Source: JAWKWA01 sp041397765
GTDB taxonomy: Bacteria > Pseudomonadota > Alphaproteobacteria > Rhizobiales > Hyphomicrobiaceae
Reading direction: 5' to 3'
DNA: 64,000 nucleotides
Assembly: GCA_041397765.1 (NCBI GenBank)
Contig: JAWKWA010000011.1
Coordinates: forward strand, 90,434 to 154,433
Both the position numbers and the translations under genes were made by a program. Positions 7,662-16,982 of the stretch are shown here, in pieces. Positions within the stretch are counted from its first letter, which is position 1. Every line of letters begins with the position of its first letter. A model generated the notes under the pieces. It was not told the origin of the DNA, searched no databases, and saw nothing but the letters and a program-made list of their open reading frames with translations.

Positions 7662-9761
7662 TCAGACCACCAGCCATTCATGCATCAGCACGTCGACCGC
7701 GACGACATCGGCTTCATAGACGAACAGCGGATTGATCTCCAACTCGGCGATGCTGTCACGAGCGCCGGCAACCGCCTCCGCGAGACGGGCAATGAGCCGG
7801 CCGATCGCCGCGCAGTCGGCACCCGCCGCGCCCCTGAAGCCGGCGAGAAGCTTCGACACCTTGAGGGTCGCGAGCTTCCGCCCGATCTCGGCCTCGGTGG
7901 CCGGCAGCAGCAGCGTGACGCTGTCGCCGACGAGCTCCGTCAGCACGCCGCCCGAGCCGATCATCAGCGCCATGCCGAATTGCGCATCCGCGCGCACCGA
8001 GACGATAAGCTCGGCAAGGGGCCTTTGCTGCATCCGCTCGATGAGGAAGCTGTCGGTCACAGCCTGCGGATCATGAGCGCGCACAGCTTGGCGCATCTGC
8101 GCGACTGCCGCCGCGAGACCATCTCCGTCACCGATCCCGACGGCGACGGCGCCCGCCTCCGATTTGTGGGCGAGCCGCGGCCCCATCATCTTCAGGACCA
8201 CCGGATAGCCGAGGCGCTCGCCGGCCGCGACGACATCGGCACCGGCAACGAGCAGACCCTCGGGCACCCGCACGCCGAGTGCCGACAGCCGCCGCTTTCC
8301 GGCCGCCTCGTCCAGCATCCGCAATCGGCCGGCGGCCCGGGGTGCGAACAGCGCTCCGGCGCGCTCGCTCGTCCGCCGCTCACGCGCCTCGCTCCACAAG
8401 GCCGCAGCGCGCATGGCATTCAGCGCCTCGTTGATCCCCTGCAGGGGCGCGATGCCCTCGTCGACAAGCATCTCTCGCGTCTCGGCGTCGAGGTTCTCCG
8501 GCAATGTCGCGGCGATCGCCGCCGGAATGCCCGTCGCCTTGGCCGCCGCGACGAACGCCTTCGCATCCGCCAGGTAGAAGGGCTTCGATTCATCGAGGCC
8601 CGGCGCCGGATAGTCCTGCACCAGCACCGACTGATCGGCAGCCGACAACGCCATCGCCCGCTCGAAGACGGGCCGCGTGAGTGCGCCGTTTCCCCAGATC
8701 GGTGTCGTGTAGTCGAGCGGATTTGACACGGTCGCGATCGGCGGCAGCAGCTCGGTCAACTCGGCCTTGCCTGCCACATCGAACGGCGGGAAATCGAGCC
8801 CGATCATCTCGGCATGATCGGCGAGCATGGTCGCGCCACCGCCCGAGCAGGTGAAACCCATCACCCGGTTGCCCTTGGGAGCGCCACAGATCGTCATGAG
8901 CTTCAGCGTCTCGACGAGCTCGGACGGACTCCTGACGCGGATGACGCCGCATCGCGAAAAAAGCGCATCATAGAGGTCGTCGGCGCCCGAAAGCGAACCG
9001 GTATGGGAGACCGTCAGGCTGGCCCCGACGCGCGACGATCCCGTCTTCAGGGCAACGACCGGCACGCCGCGCTCCAGCGCCCTGAGGGCCGCCGCCTCGA
9101 ACGTCCCGATCGTGCGCAGCCCTTCGATATGGATACCGATCGCCCGCACCTTCTCGTGCCCGGCCAGATAGTCGACGAAATCCTCGATTGTCAGCACCGC
9201 CTGGTTGCCGCCCGAGATCATGTGCGTCAGGGGCAGCGAGCGCTGCGCCATCGTGATGTCGGAGGACAGCATGCCGGACTGCGTGACGATCGCCGCGCCC
9301 CAGCCGCGCGTGGCGCCGCCATGCGCGAATGGCCACAGCGCGACGCGGTCCAGATAGTTGATGACGCCGTAGCAATTGGGCCCGACGAGCGCCATGTCGC
9401 CGGCCGCCGCGACGAGCGCCTGCTCGAGCTCCGCGCCCTCCCCGCCGGCCTCGCGAAAACCGGCCGTGTAGCAGACGATGCCGCCCGCGCCGATGCGCGA
9501 AAGCTCGACCGTCGCCTCCACCGCCGCGGGTGCCGGCACGGCGAGGAACACCGCGTCCGGGACCTCGGGAAGATCGGCGATGCTCCGGTGGCACGGCACC
9601 CCGCCGAGCGCCTCCCGCTTCGGATTGACCGCGCGCATGATGCCGCCGAAACCGGCGCGGCGCGCTTCCTTCACTGCCACTTCCGCATCGCGTCCGCCGA
9701 CGAAGGCGATGGTGCGCGGCGACAGCAGCCTGTCGAGATTGGCTCTTCGCTGCGGTGTCAT
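7662..9761 (-). CDS. acetate-CoA ligase family protein (NDP-forming acyl-CoA synthetase)
   Basis: 699-residue fused NDP-forming acyl-CoA synthetase. Residues 10-115 form the CoA-binding Rossmann domain (SPRTIAFVGGRDAEVAVKEA). Residues 150-450 are succinyl-CoA-ligase-like; the His in VSHTGSLSG near 253 matches the phosphohistidine. Residues 475-695 are an ATP-grasp domain (LGYPVVLKMMGPRLAHKSE and later ELEINPLFVYEADVVAVDVL). These enzymes make acyl-CoA with formation of ADP or GDP. The ATG overlaps the acyl-CoA dehydrogenase stop (ATGA), so it belongs to the operon. In a carnitine-type cluster one expects an AMP-forming CaiC-like ligase, so this may replace it (inference). Confidence 0.85.
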   Translation of the reverse strand: MTPQRRANLDRLLSPRTIAFVGGRDAEVAVKEARRAGFGGIMRAVNPKREALGGVPCHRSIADLPEVPDAVFLAVPAPAAVEATVELSRIGAGGIVCYTAGFREAGGEGAELEQALVAAAGDMALVGPNCYGVINYLDRVALWPFAHGGATRGWGAAIVTQSGMLSSDITMAQRSLPLTHMISGGNQAVLTIEDFVDYLAGHEKVRAIGIHIEGLRTIGTFEAAALRALERGVPVVALKTGSSRVGASLTVSHTGSLSGADDLYDALFSRCGVIRVRSPSELVETLKLMTICGAPKGNRVMGFTCSGGGATMLADHAEMIGLDFPPFDVAGKAELTELLPPIATVSNPLDYTTPIWGNGALTRPVFERAMALSAADQSVLVQDYPAPGLDESKPFYLADAKAFVAAAKATGIPAAIAATLPENLDAETREMLVDEGIAPLQGINEALNAMRAAALWSEARERRTSERAGALFAPRAAGRLRMLDEAAGKRRLSALGVRVPEGLLVAGADVVAAGERLGYPVVLKMMGPRLAHKSEAGAVAVGIGDGDGLAAAVAQMRQAVRAHDPQAVTDSFLIERMQQRPLAELIVSVRADAQFGMALMIGSGGVLTELVGDSVTLLLPATEAEIGRKLATLKVSKLLAGFRGAAGADCAAIGRLIARLAEAVAGARDSIAELEINPLFVYEADVVAVDVLMHEWLVV

Positions 9762-10918
9762 GCGCCGAGCGGTCGCAGAATGGAGCGCGTGATGATGTGG
9801 CGCTGGATCTCCGACGTTCCATCCCAGATCCGTTCCAGCCGTGCATCGCGCCACAGCCGCTGGATCGGCAATTCCTCCATCAGCCCCATGCCGCCATAGA
9901 TCTGCACCGTATCGTCGGCGACCCGGTTCAGCATCTCCGAGCAGTAGACCTTGACCATCGCCGCATCGGCGTCCGTCATCATCGCGCCTTCCGCACGCGC
10001 CACCGCGTCGGCGACGAGCAGGTCGGCGGTTCTGAGGCCGATCGCCATGTCGGCGAGCCGGAAGCCCGTCGCCTGGAACTGCCCGATCGGTTGCCCGAAC
10101 TGTCTGCGGCTCGCCGCCCATTCGCTTGCAAGGCCGATCAGCCGCTCCGCCTTGCCGCAGCAGCACGCTCCGACCCAGATCCGCCCCATGCCGAGCCACT
10201 TCCCGGCAAGCTCCAGGCCCTGCCCCTCGCTTCCGAGGATCTGGCCGGGCCCCAGTCGCACGTCGTCGAAGGCGAGCTGGAAGGTCTTGTAGCCGCGATA
10301 GCTGACGCAGCGATTGCCTTCCTTGATCTGGAAACCTGGCGTGCCGACATCGACGAGAAATGCAGTGATGCGCTTGCGTGGACCGCGCTTCGTCTCGTCG
10401 ACACCCGTCGCCGCGAAGACGATGGCGAAATCGGGCATCGAGGGACCGGAGATGAAATGCTTGGAGCCGTTGAGGATCCAGTCGTCGCCGTCGCGCCGCG
10501 CATTCGACTTCATGCCCATCACGTCGGAGCCCGCCTCGGGTTCGGTCAGCGCGAACAGCTCGCGTTTCTGCGCCCGCACGCATGGCAGCAGATAGCGCTC
10601 CACCTGGTCGCCCTCGCAGGCGAGCAGGATCTCCGTCGGCCGTCCGATCCAGGAATGCAGCGCATGACTGGTCTTGCCGTATTCCCGCTCGACGACCATC
10701 ATCGCCTGCTTGGAGAGACCGCCGCCGCCGACCGATTCGGGCAGGTTCGCCGAATAGAGACCGGCCGCGATGGCACGCTTTTCGATCTGTCGGCCGAGCT
10801 CCTCCGGCACCTCGCCGAGCCGGTCGACCATCTCCTCGTGCGGATAGATCTCCGCCTCCATGAAGGCGCGCACGGTTGCGAGCAGGAGCTCGGTCTCATG
10901 GGTCGTCGTCGTGCTCAT
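9758..10918 (-). CDS. acyl-CoA dehydrogenase
   Basis: 386-residue FAD acyl-CoA dehydrogenase. FALTEPEAGSDVMGMKSNA near residue 125 is the ACAD signature 1 region. The flavin and substrate region RRQFGQPIGQFQATGFRLAD lies near 270, and YGGMGLMEELPIQRLWRDAR near 342 precedes WDGTSEIQRHIITR, whose Glu is the likely catalytic base. It oxidises an acyl-CoA to the enoyl-CoA and passes electrons to ETF. The start at 10916-10918 overlaps the permease stop by four bases. Given CaiD, BKACE and an importer in the same cluster, gamma-butyrobetainyl-CoA is a reasonable substrate, but this is inferred from context. Confidence 0.9.
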   Translation of the reverse strand: MSTTTTHETELLLATVRAFMEAEIYPHEEMVDRLGEVPEELGRQIEKRAIAAGLYSANLPESVGGGGLSKQAMMVVEREYGKTSHALHSWIGRPTEILLACEGDQVERYLLPCVRAQKRELFALTEPEAGSDVMGMKSNARRDGDDWILNGSKHFISGPSMPDFAIVFAATGVDETKRGPRKRITAFLVDVGTPGFQIKEGNRCVSYRGYKTFQLAFDDVRLGPGQILGSEGQGLELAGKWLGMGRIWVGACCCGKAERLIGLASEWAASRRQFGQPIGQFQATGFRLADMAIGLRTADLLVADAVARAEGAMMTDADAAMVKVYCSEMLNRVADDTVQIYGGMGLMEELPIQRLWRDARLERIWDGTSEIQRHIITRSILRPLGA

Positions 10919-11724
10919 GAGGCCTCTTGTGATGATCGTGACGTGCGGTTTCTGCGGGCGATGAGCGCCTGCGCGAGGAAGAAGACGAGCGTGATCGCGA
11001 TCAGCACCACGGCGGCCGCCGCCACGGTCGGATCGGTATTCTCGCGGATGCCGTTCCACATGCGTCGCGGCAGCGTGTAGATGCCGAACTTCGACAGAAA
11101 CAGCGCGACCACGATCTCGTCCCACGATGCGATGAAGGCGAAGATCGCCCCCGCCAGCATGCCCGGCCGGATCGACGGCAGGATCACACGGCGCATCGTC
11201 GTCCATTGCGACGCGCCGAGACTGCGCGACGCCTGCTCGAGGCGCTGATCGAAGCCGGCGAGCGAGGCCGAAACCGTGATGAGCACCAGCGGCGCCGCGA
11301 GCACCGTATGCGCGAGGATCAGCCCGGCATATGTATCGATGAGGCCGAGCGGCACGAACAACCGGTAGAGCGCCATCGCCGAAATGATCGGTGGCACGAC
11401 GAGGGGAAGCAAGAGGAAGGCGCGCACGGCCTCCCCGGCTCGTGACGCGATGCGCCACAGGCCGATAGCGCAAAGCGTGCCGATGGCGGTCGCCAGCACC
11501 GCCGAGACGATGGCGACGACGCCGCTCTGCCAGAAGCTCGACATCCATTCCCGCGAGGAGAACAGATGCGCGAAATGCCGGAGCGAAAGCTCGCCCTCGG
11601 GCATGGAGAGGAACCGTTTCGGCGTCAGCGACACCGGGATCGAGACGAGCGCCGGCGCCACCAGGAACGCCAGCAGCAGCCAAGCCCAAGCGCCGTTCAG
11701 TCGTTCGAGCAGGCCTCGCCTCAT
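10915..11724 (-). CDS. ABC transporter permease (spermidine/putrescine type, PotC-like)
   Basis: 269-residue inner-membrane permease with about six hydrophobic helices: the first at WAWLLLAFLVAPALVSIPV near residue 12, the last at VAAAAVVLIAITLVFFLAQAL near 237. The EAA-type loop that contacts the ATPase is at EQASRSLGASQWTTMRRVILP near 165. It pairs with the permease just upstream, whose stop it overlaps. With the nearby PotD- and PotA-like genes it forms an importer of the polyamine/opine/quaternary-amine family. A betaine-like substrate is inferred from the flanking enzymes. Confidence 0.85.
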   Translation of the reverse strand: MRRGLLERLNGAWAWLLLAFLVAPALVSIPVSLTPKRFLSMPEGELSLRHFAHLFSSREWMSSFWQSGVVAIVSAVLATAIGTLCAIGLWRIASRAGEAVRAFLLLPLVVPPIISAMALYRLFVPLGLIDTYAGLILAHTVLAAPLVLITVSASLAGFDQRLEQASRSLGASQWTTMRRVILPSIRPGMLAGAIFAFIASWDEIVVALFLSKFGIYTLPRRMWNGIRENTDPTVAAAAVVLIAITLVFFLAQALIARRNRTSRSSQEAS

Positions 11725-12572
11725 CGCCGCATGCCTCCGAACACCGCCGAAAGCTTCATGAAGCGCGACATGACGAAGAGAAGCGCCAGCACGCCGAGCA
11801 GCATCAGCGTGGCGAGCATCGCCGCCGTGCCCCATCTGAGCGTGACCAGGATCTGCACGGAGATGTACTCGGCCACCATCATCACCTTGCCGCCGCCGAG
11901 CACGGCCGGCGTCACGTAGAAGCCGAGCGACAGGATGAAGACGAGCAGCGAGGCGGCGACGACCCCGGGCTTCGTCATCGGCAGATAGACGCGCCAGAAG
12001 GTCTGGGCGCCGTTCGCCCCCAGGCTGCGCGAGGCCGACAGCACGCGCCGGTCGATGCTCATCATCGAGGCGAGCAGCGGCAGCACCGCATAGGGGATCA
12101 TGTAGTGGACCATGCCGATCAGCACGCCGAGCTCGTTGCGCATGAACTCGACCGGCTGGGAGACGATGCCGGCGGCGATCAGCGTATTGTTCACGAGCCC
12201 ATTGCGTCCGAGCAGCATCAGCCAGGAGAAGGTCCTGACCAGCACCGAGATCCAGAAGGACACCAGCACGAAGCTCAGCATCCAGTTCCGGTTGCCGTCC
12301 GCCGCATTGGCCATGGCATAGGCGATCGAGTAGCCGAGCAGCACCGAGAGGACCGTCGTGATCACGCAGATCCTGACCGTGGTCCACAGGATCACGACGA
12401 GATTGCTGGATGTCGCGAGCGCCGCATAGTTGCCAAGGCCGGGCTTGGGCTCGGTCACGCTCAGCCACAGCACGTTGAGGATGGGTCCGAGGAACAGCAC
12501 CGCGACGAGCAGGAGGAACGGCATCACGAGAAGCCATCCCGAGCTGTTGCGTCCCGAAATGATGCCGTTCAC
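11721..12572 (-). CDS. ABC transporter permease (spermidine/putrescine type, PotB-like)
   Basis: 283-residue inner-membrane permease. The first membrane segment is WLLVMPFLLLVAVLFLGPILNV near residue 12. A conserved stretch for this family is WISVLVRTFSWLMLLGRNG, and the EAA loop is ASRSLGANGAQTFWRVYLP near 180. The GTG at 12570-12572 was taken as start because it fits the usual N-terminal length and follows GAGGGCC; the frame is open back to 12677, which would overlap the binding-protein stop. It overlaps the second permease by four bases. It is the channel half of the same importer. Confidence 0.8.
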   Translation of the reverse strand: MNGIISGRNSSGWLLVMPFLLLVAVLFLGPILNVLWLSVTEPKPGLGNYAALATSSNLVVILWTTVRICVITTVLSVLLGYSIAYAMANAADGNRNWMLSFVLVSFWISVLVRTFSWLMLLGRNGLVNNTLIAAGIVSQPVEFMRNELGVLIGMVHYMIPYAVLPLLASMMSIDRRVLSASRSLGANGAQTFWRVYLPMTKPGVVAASLLVFILSLGFYVTPAVLGGGKVMMVAEYISVQILVTLRWGTAAMLATLMLLGVLALLFVMSRFMKLSAVFGGMRR

Positions 12573-12642
12573 GGATGGGGCCCTCGCGCAGCCTGGCAGG
12601 ACGAACAACCGGCGGCGGCGAGGCTGCCGCCGCCGGAAGATG

Positions 12643-13751
12643 TCAGCTGATCGCCTCAAGATAGGCGTTGACGGCATCGCCGCCGTGCATGCCCCACCAG
12701 TTGGGATCGTTGTAGACGATCTTGTCGATGTTCATCGCCGAGGTGATGGCATAGGGCTGCTGGCCTTCGGGGATCTGCGCGAACGCCTCCGGATTGGCCG
12801 GCGTCATGCCGAGGCAGTCGAGAATGGTGAGCTGCGAGGGCACTTCCTGGGCCGTGGCGATGAACTTCATCACCGCATCGCGGCCTGCCGGATTGCCTTT
12901 CGGCACGATATAGGCGCCAGGCATGGCGAGCGCCTCGTTCATCACCAGCTTGTAGCGGCCATTGGTGTCGTTCTCGATGTTCCGGCCGCGATTCTGCCAG
13001 ATCATGCCCATCGACACTTCGCCGTTCACCACCATGGAGTGGGCGTCCGAGCCCGATCCCCAATAGATGCTGTCGTCCTTGATCGCCTTGATGCGGGCGA
13101 GCGCGCGATCCATGTCGAGCGGATAGAGCTTGTCCTTCGGCACGCCGTCGGCGAGCAGCGCCCCCTCGAGCGCACCATTGGCCCACTTGTAGAGCGAGCG
13201 CTTGCCCGGGAACTTCTTGGTGTCGAAGAAATCCGCCCAGCCGCTCGGCGGATTCTCGCCATAAGCCTGCGTGTCGTAGACATAGGCATAGCCGTAGAGG
13301 ATGACGGAGATGCCGTATTCGAGCGCATATTGCGGCAGCGTCCGCTCCTTGGAGACGATACCGTAGTCGATCGCCTCGAGCGCGCCTGCCGGCCCGAGCG
13401 CCACCGCGTCGAACAGATCGGCGTCGCACACGTCTGCCGTCACATTGCCGCTGTCGACCATCTCCTTGATCTTGCCCTGCAGCGGCCCCGACGTGTCGAA
13501 GCGCAGCGGCATGCCGGTCTTGGCGGTGAACGGCTCACCGATCGCCTTGCCGTGGCACTCTTCCGACTGCCCGCCCCAGTTCCACATCACGATCTCGTTG
13601 GCGGCCGCCTCTGCATCGCCAGCCAGCACCGCCTGGCTCGCGACCCGGCCATGCCGCAGAGCACGAGGAAGGTGCGGCGATCCATGCGGCCGTCCTTCAG
13701 CGCCCTTGCACCATCCGCGAGCATCTCGCGCATGAACTGCTTGTCGTGCAT
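12643..13751 (-). CDS. ABC transporter substrate-binding protein (PotD-like), frameshifted in signal peptide
   Basis: Extracellular binding protein of the spermidine/putrescine type, about 369 residues if repaired. The N-terminus starts at ATG 13749-13751 (MHDKQFMREMLADGARALKD) with a Tat-like signal MDRRTFLVLCGMAG. Near 13650 the frame changes and continues with VASQAVLAGDAEAAANEIVMWNWGG. One base is missing: the total length is 3n+2, and adding C in GCCGG-GTCGCG would read through. The mature part has the expected ALEYGISVILYGYAYVYDT, KKFPGKRSLYKWANGALE and SMGMIWQNRGRN. It captures substrate for the two permeases downstream. Either a sequencing error or a recent mutation explains the break. 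Confidence 0.75.
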
Positions 13752-13827
13752 TCCGTTTCCTCCTTGCAGATCGGGCCTGTTGTGCCCGGCATTGCCCGCC
13801 CGCCCGCAAGTGCGGATCGGCGGGAAA

Positions 13828-14832
13828 TCACTGATCCTCGAGCCTGACGGCTGCCGCGTCCGACCAGTCGAGATCGACCTCGCTGCCCTCCGCGAGCGGC
13901 TCGCCGCTGCGCCAGGCATCCACGTCGACCTCCAGATCCTCCATCCCCGGAACCGCCACGGCATATTTGAGGAGCGCGCCGAAATAGGTCACGGTCCGCA
14001 CCGTGCCCGAAAGCCGCGCCCTGCCGGCGTCCTTCCCCTTCGGCCGGACGTCGATGCGCTCCGGTCTGAGGGCGTGGAGGCGGCCCGCCTGCATGACGAA
14101 GTTCGACTTGCCGAGGAAGCTTGCGGCAAAGCGTGTGCGCGGCCGCCGATAGAGCTCCTCGGGCGATCCGACCTGCTCGACCCGCCCGGCCCGCATGATG
14201 ACGATGCGATCCGACATCGACAGCGCCTCCTCCTGGTCGTGCGTGACGTAGACGAACGTCGTGCCGACCCGGCGGTGGATGTCCTTCAGCTGCTGCTGGA
14301 CCTCGATGCGCAGCTTCTTGTCGAGCGCGCCGAGCGGCTCGTCGAGCAGCAGCACAGGCGGCGAGAAGCAGAGCGCCCTGGCGAGCGCGACACGCTGCTG
14401 CTGGCCACCCGAGAGCTGCACCGGATAGCGGTCGTGGAACTGGCCGAGCTGGACGAGATCGAGCATCTCGCCAACGCGCGCGTCGATTTCGTCCCGCGCG
14501 CGACGGCGCACGTCGAGCGGATAGGCGATGTTCTGGCGCACCGTCATATGCGGGAACAGGGCATAGCCTTGGAACACCATGCCGAAATTGCGCTTCTCCG
14601 GAGGCACCCCGGCGATCGACCGGCCATCGAGCAGGATGTCGCCCTCGGTGATGTCGAGAAAGCCCGCGATCATCATCAAGAGCGTCGTCTTGCCCGAGCC
14701 CGAGGGACCGAGCAGCGTCAGGAACTCGCCACGCCGGATGGCGAGATCGACATGCTCGGCCGCGGTGAAACCGCCGAAGCGCTTGGTCAGCCTCTTCAGC
14801 TCCAGCCCGCCGATGCCGCCTTCAGCCGTCAT
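13828..14832 (-). CDS. ABC transporter ATP-binding protein (PotA-like)
   Basis: 334-residue ATPase. Walker A is GPSGSGKTT near residue 43, the Q-loop lies at MVFQGYALFPHMTV near 88, the signature is LSGGQQQRVALARAL near 142, Walker B is VLLLDEPLGALDKK near 163 and the switch His is in YVTHDQEEALS near 198. Residues 250-334 form a TOBE-type regulatory domain (ALRPERIDVRP). It drives the importer encoded by the following binding protein and two permeases. The ATG overlaps the BKACE stop, so the transporter and the BKACE enzyme are in one operon, supporting import of a quaternary amine for cleavage. Confidence 0.9.
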   Translation of the reverse strand: MTAEGGIGGLELKRLTKRFGGFTAAEHVDLAIRRGEFLTLLGPSGSGKTTLLMMIAGFLDITEGDILLDGRSIAGVPPEKRNFGMVFQGYALFPHMTVRQNIAYPLDVRRRARDEIDARVGEMLDLVQLGQFHDRYPVQLSGGQQQRVALARALCFSPPVLLLDEPLGALDKKLRIEVQQQLKDIHRRVGTTFVYVTHDQEEALSMSDRIVIMRAGRVEQVGSPEELYRRPRTRFAASFLGKSNFVMQAGRLHALRPERIDVRPKGKDAGRARLSGTVRTVTYFGALLKYAVAVPGMEDLEVDVDAWRSGEPLAEGSEVDLDWSDAAAVRLEDQ

Positions 14833-15725
14833 GCCGCCGTGTCCGCTCCGCGAAGCTTCAGCTTGTTGCGTGCCGCCTGCGGCGAGAGCACCCGCGCGCC
14901 CATGCGTTCGACGATGCCGCGCGCCCGCTCGACAAGCTGCGCATTGGTCGCGAGCACGCCGCGGTCGAGATAGATGTTGTCCTCGAGCCCGACGCGGACA
15001 TTGCCGCCGAGCGCCACCGCGGCGGCCGCCATCGGCATCTGCATGCGGCTGATGCCGAAGCCGGCCCAGCTTGCGCCGTCGGGAAGCTGCGCCTTCATGG
15101 CCGCCATGGTCTCGACGGTCTGCTCGGCTCCCCATGGAATGCCGAGGCAGATCTGGAACATCGGCGGCGCCGCGATCAGTCCCTCGGCGACCATCGCCTT
15201 GGCGAAGCGGATGTGACCGAGCTCGAACACCTCGAGCTCTGGCTTCACGCCCCACTCCTTCGTGAGCGCCGCCATGCGCCTGAGGATCGGTGGCGTCGAG
15301 ATGTAGATCGTATCCTCGTTGCCGAAATTGAGCGTGCCGCAGTCGAGCGAGCAGATCTCCGGCAGGCAGTCCTTCACATGCGCGAGGCGCTCGTCCGGAC
15401 CGATCATGTCGGTGCCGGGCCCGGGCATCGCCCAGTCGTCCTTCGATGGTGTCCAGTCGCCGCCCATGCCGGCCGTCAGATTGACGACGATGTCGGTGCC
15501 GGACTGGCGGACGCGGTCGACCACCTCGCGGAACAGCTTGGGATCGCGCGAGCCCCGGCCCGTCGCCGGGTCGCGGACATGGATGTGGGCGACGGACGCC
15601 CCGGCCTTCGCCGCCTCGATCGCCTCGCGCGCGATCGCCTCCGGCGTCACGGGAACATGCGGGCTGATATGGGTGGTATTGCCCGCACCTGTCACCGCAC
15701 AGGTGAGCACCACGTCGAAGTTCAT
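14829..15725 (-). CDS. BKACE family beta-keto acid cleavage enzyme (3-dehydrocarnitine cleavage candidate)
   Basis: 298-residue BKACE/Kce protein, a zinc TIM barrel. BKACEs condense a beta-keto acid with acetyl-CoA to give acetoacetate and a new acyl-CoA. Markers are LTCAVTGAGNTTHISPHVPV near residue 7, the metal-ligand pair in VAHIHVRDPATGRGS near 46, LTAGMGGDW near 83, LDCGTLNFGN near 120, GIPWGAEQTVETM near 195 and VRVGLEDNIYLDRGVLATN near 250. A strong RBS (GGGAGGAGAA) precedes the ATG at 15723-15725. BKACE beside carnitine dehydrogenase is the known arrangement for turning 3-dehydrocarnitine into betainyl-CoA. It opens the transporter operon and is divergent from the AraC regulator. Confidence 0.9.
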   Translation of the reverse strand: MNFDVVLTCAVTGAGNTTHISPHVPVTPEAIAREAIEAAKAGASVAHIHVRDPATGRGSRDPKLFREVVDRVRQSGTDIVVNLTAGMGGDWTPSKDDWAMPGPGTDMIGPDERLAHVKDCLPEICSLDCGTLNFGNEDTIYISTPPILRRMAALTKEWGVKPELEVFELGHIRFAKAMVAEGLIAAPPMFQICLGIPWGAEQTVETMAAMKAQLPDGASWAGFGISRMQMPMAAAAVALGGNVRVGLEDNIYLDRGVLATNAQLVERARGIVERMGARVLSPQAARNKLKLRGADTAA

Positions 15726-15812
15726 GGCGTTTCTCCTCCCGCTACCGTTTTTCGTCATCTTGAGGCGCGCTTGCCGGTTCCCTGTCAGAATTTCGACTGA
15801 TATGATCCGCCG

Positions 15813-16925
15813 ATGTCGAAAAACCGCACGAGCGAAACGCCTGCGCCTGTCGCCGCTTCGAGCGCCACCGCGACGCCCGAGCGCATGACCTTCCTCGTCG
15901 TGCCGCGCTTCAACATGGCGACCATGATCACGATGATCGAGGTGATGCGCATCGCCAACTACCTCTCGCCGGCACCGCTCTATGCATGGCAGATCGTGTC
16001 TTTCGACGGACCGCAGGTCGTCGCCTCGAACGGGCTGACGGTCGGTGCGCCCGCTCCGGCCGACCACTGCCGCCGTGGAGACACGCTGTTCGTGCTGGCG
16101 AGCTGGAATGCCGAGTCCTATCGCAATCCCGCGACGCTCAACTGGCTTCGCCGCAGCGCACGCGCCGGCGCCCGGCTCTGCTCGGTCGAGCTCGGCTGCT
16201 ATCTGATGGCGCGCGCCGGCCTGCTCGCCGACCGGCGCTCGACCACGCACTGGTCGTGGCTGTCGGGTTTCCAGGAGGAGTTCGGCGAGGTCGATGTCTG
16301 CGAGCAGCTCTTTACCATCGACGGCCAGTTGCTGACCTGTGCCGGCGGCATTGCCGGCGTCGACCTCATGCTGAGCGTGGTCGGCGACCGTCATGGCGAG
16401 CGGCTGGCGGGCGAGATCGCCGACCAGATGCTTCATCATCCGATCCGCCCGGCCGCCGCCCCCCAGCGCCGCACCATGGGTCGCGGCATGGACATGCTCT
16501 CACCGGTCCTGCGCGAGGCCATCACGCTCATCGAGAAGAACATCGCCGATCCGATGTCGGTGCCTCGGATCGCCGCCGAACTCGGCGTCTCGCAACGCCA
16601 GCTCGAGCGCCAGTTCAAGGCCAAGATCGGTTGCTCCGTTGTCCAGTTCGGGCTTCTGTTGCGCCTCCAGCATGCTCGCGTGCTGCTCATCTCGACGACG
16701 CTGTCGGTGCGCGAGATCGCCGCCGCATCGGGCTTCAACACGCTGTCGCACTTCGCCTATTCGTTCGGCAAATGCTTCGGGCGTCGGCCCTCCGACTACC
16801 GCCAGGCCTGGCCGGAGAAGGATGCCGCGCCGAGCTGGCCGGGCACGCTCTCGAACTTTCTCGAGGCGCTCGAGAACAGAGGCTCGGCCAAGCCCATGCA
16901 GATCGCGCGCAAGTCGGGTCGCTGA
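15813..16925 (+). CDS. GlxA-type AraC family transcriptional regulator
   Basis: 370-residue regulator. Residues 25-205 are a DJ-1/PfpI-like class I amidotransferase fold with the nucleophile elbow LCSVELGCYLMARAGLLAD; residues 265-355 hold two helix-turn-helix motifs (MSVPRIAAELGVSQRQLERQ and LSVREIAAASGFNTLSHFA). The architecture is that of CdhR and GbdR, which sense carnitine or glycine betaine in Pseudomonas. It lies divergent from the BKACE-transporter operon, 87 bases apart, and convergent with carnitine dehydrogenase. It is likely the activator of this cluster. The start gives a poor RBS; ATG at 15885 (MTFLVVPRF) is an alternative. Confidence 0.9.
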   Translation: MSKNRTSETPAPVAASSATATPERMTFLVVPRFNMATMITMIEVMRIANYLSPAPLYAWQIVSFDGPQVVASNGLTVGAPAPADHCRRGDTLFVLASWNAESYRNPATLNWLRRSARAGARLCSVELGCYLMARAGLLADRRSTTHWSWLSGFQEEFGEVDVCEQLFTIDGQLLTCAGGIAGVDLMLSVVGDRHGERLAGEIADQMLHHPIRPAAAPQRRTMGRGMDMLSPVLREAITLIEKNIADPMSVPRIAAELGVSQRQLERQFKAKIGCSVVQFGLLLRLQHARVLLISTTLSVREIAAASGFNTLSHFAYSFGKCFGRRPSDYRQAWPEKDAAPSWPGTLSNFLEALENRGSAKPMQIARKSGR

Positions 16926-16982
16926 GCGGCAATGCCGGCACCACGTCGCCGCCGCGCCCGCGACATGCCCGCGCCAAGATCG

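Noticed and set aside
7429..7677. Small open frames between the AHSA1 and ligase genes
   Set aside because: Overlap on both strands, Arg-rich composition typical of GC-rich non-coding DNA, and no RBS.
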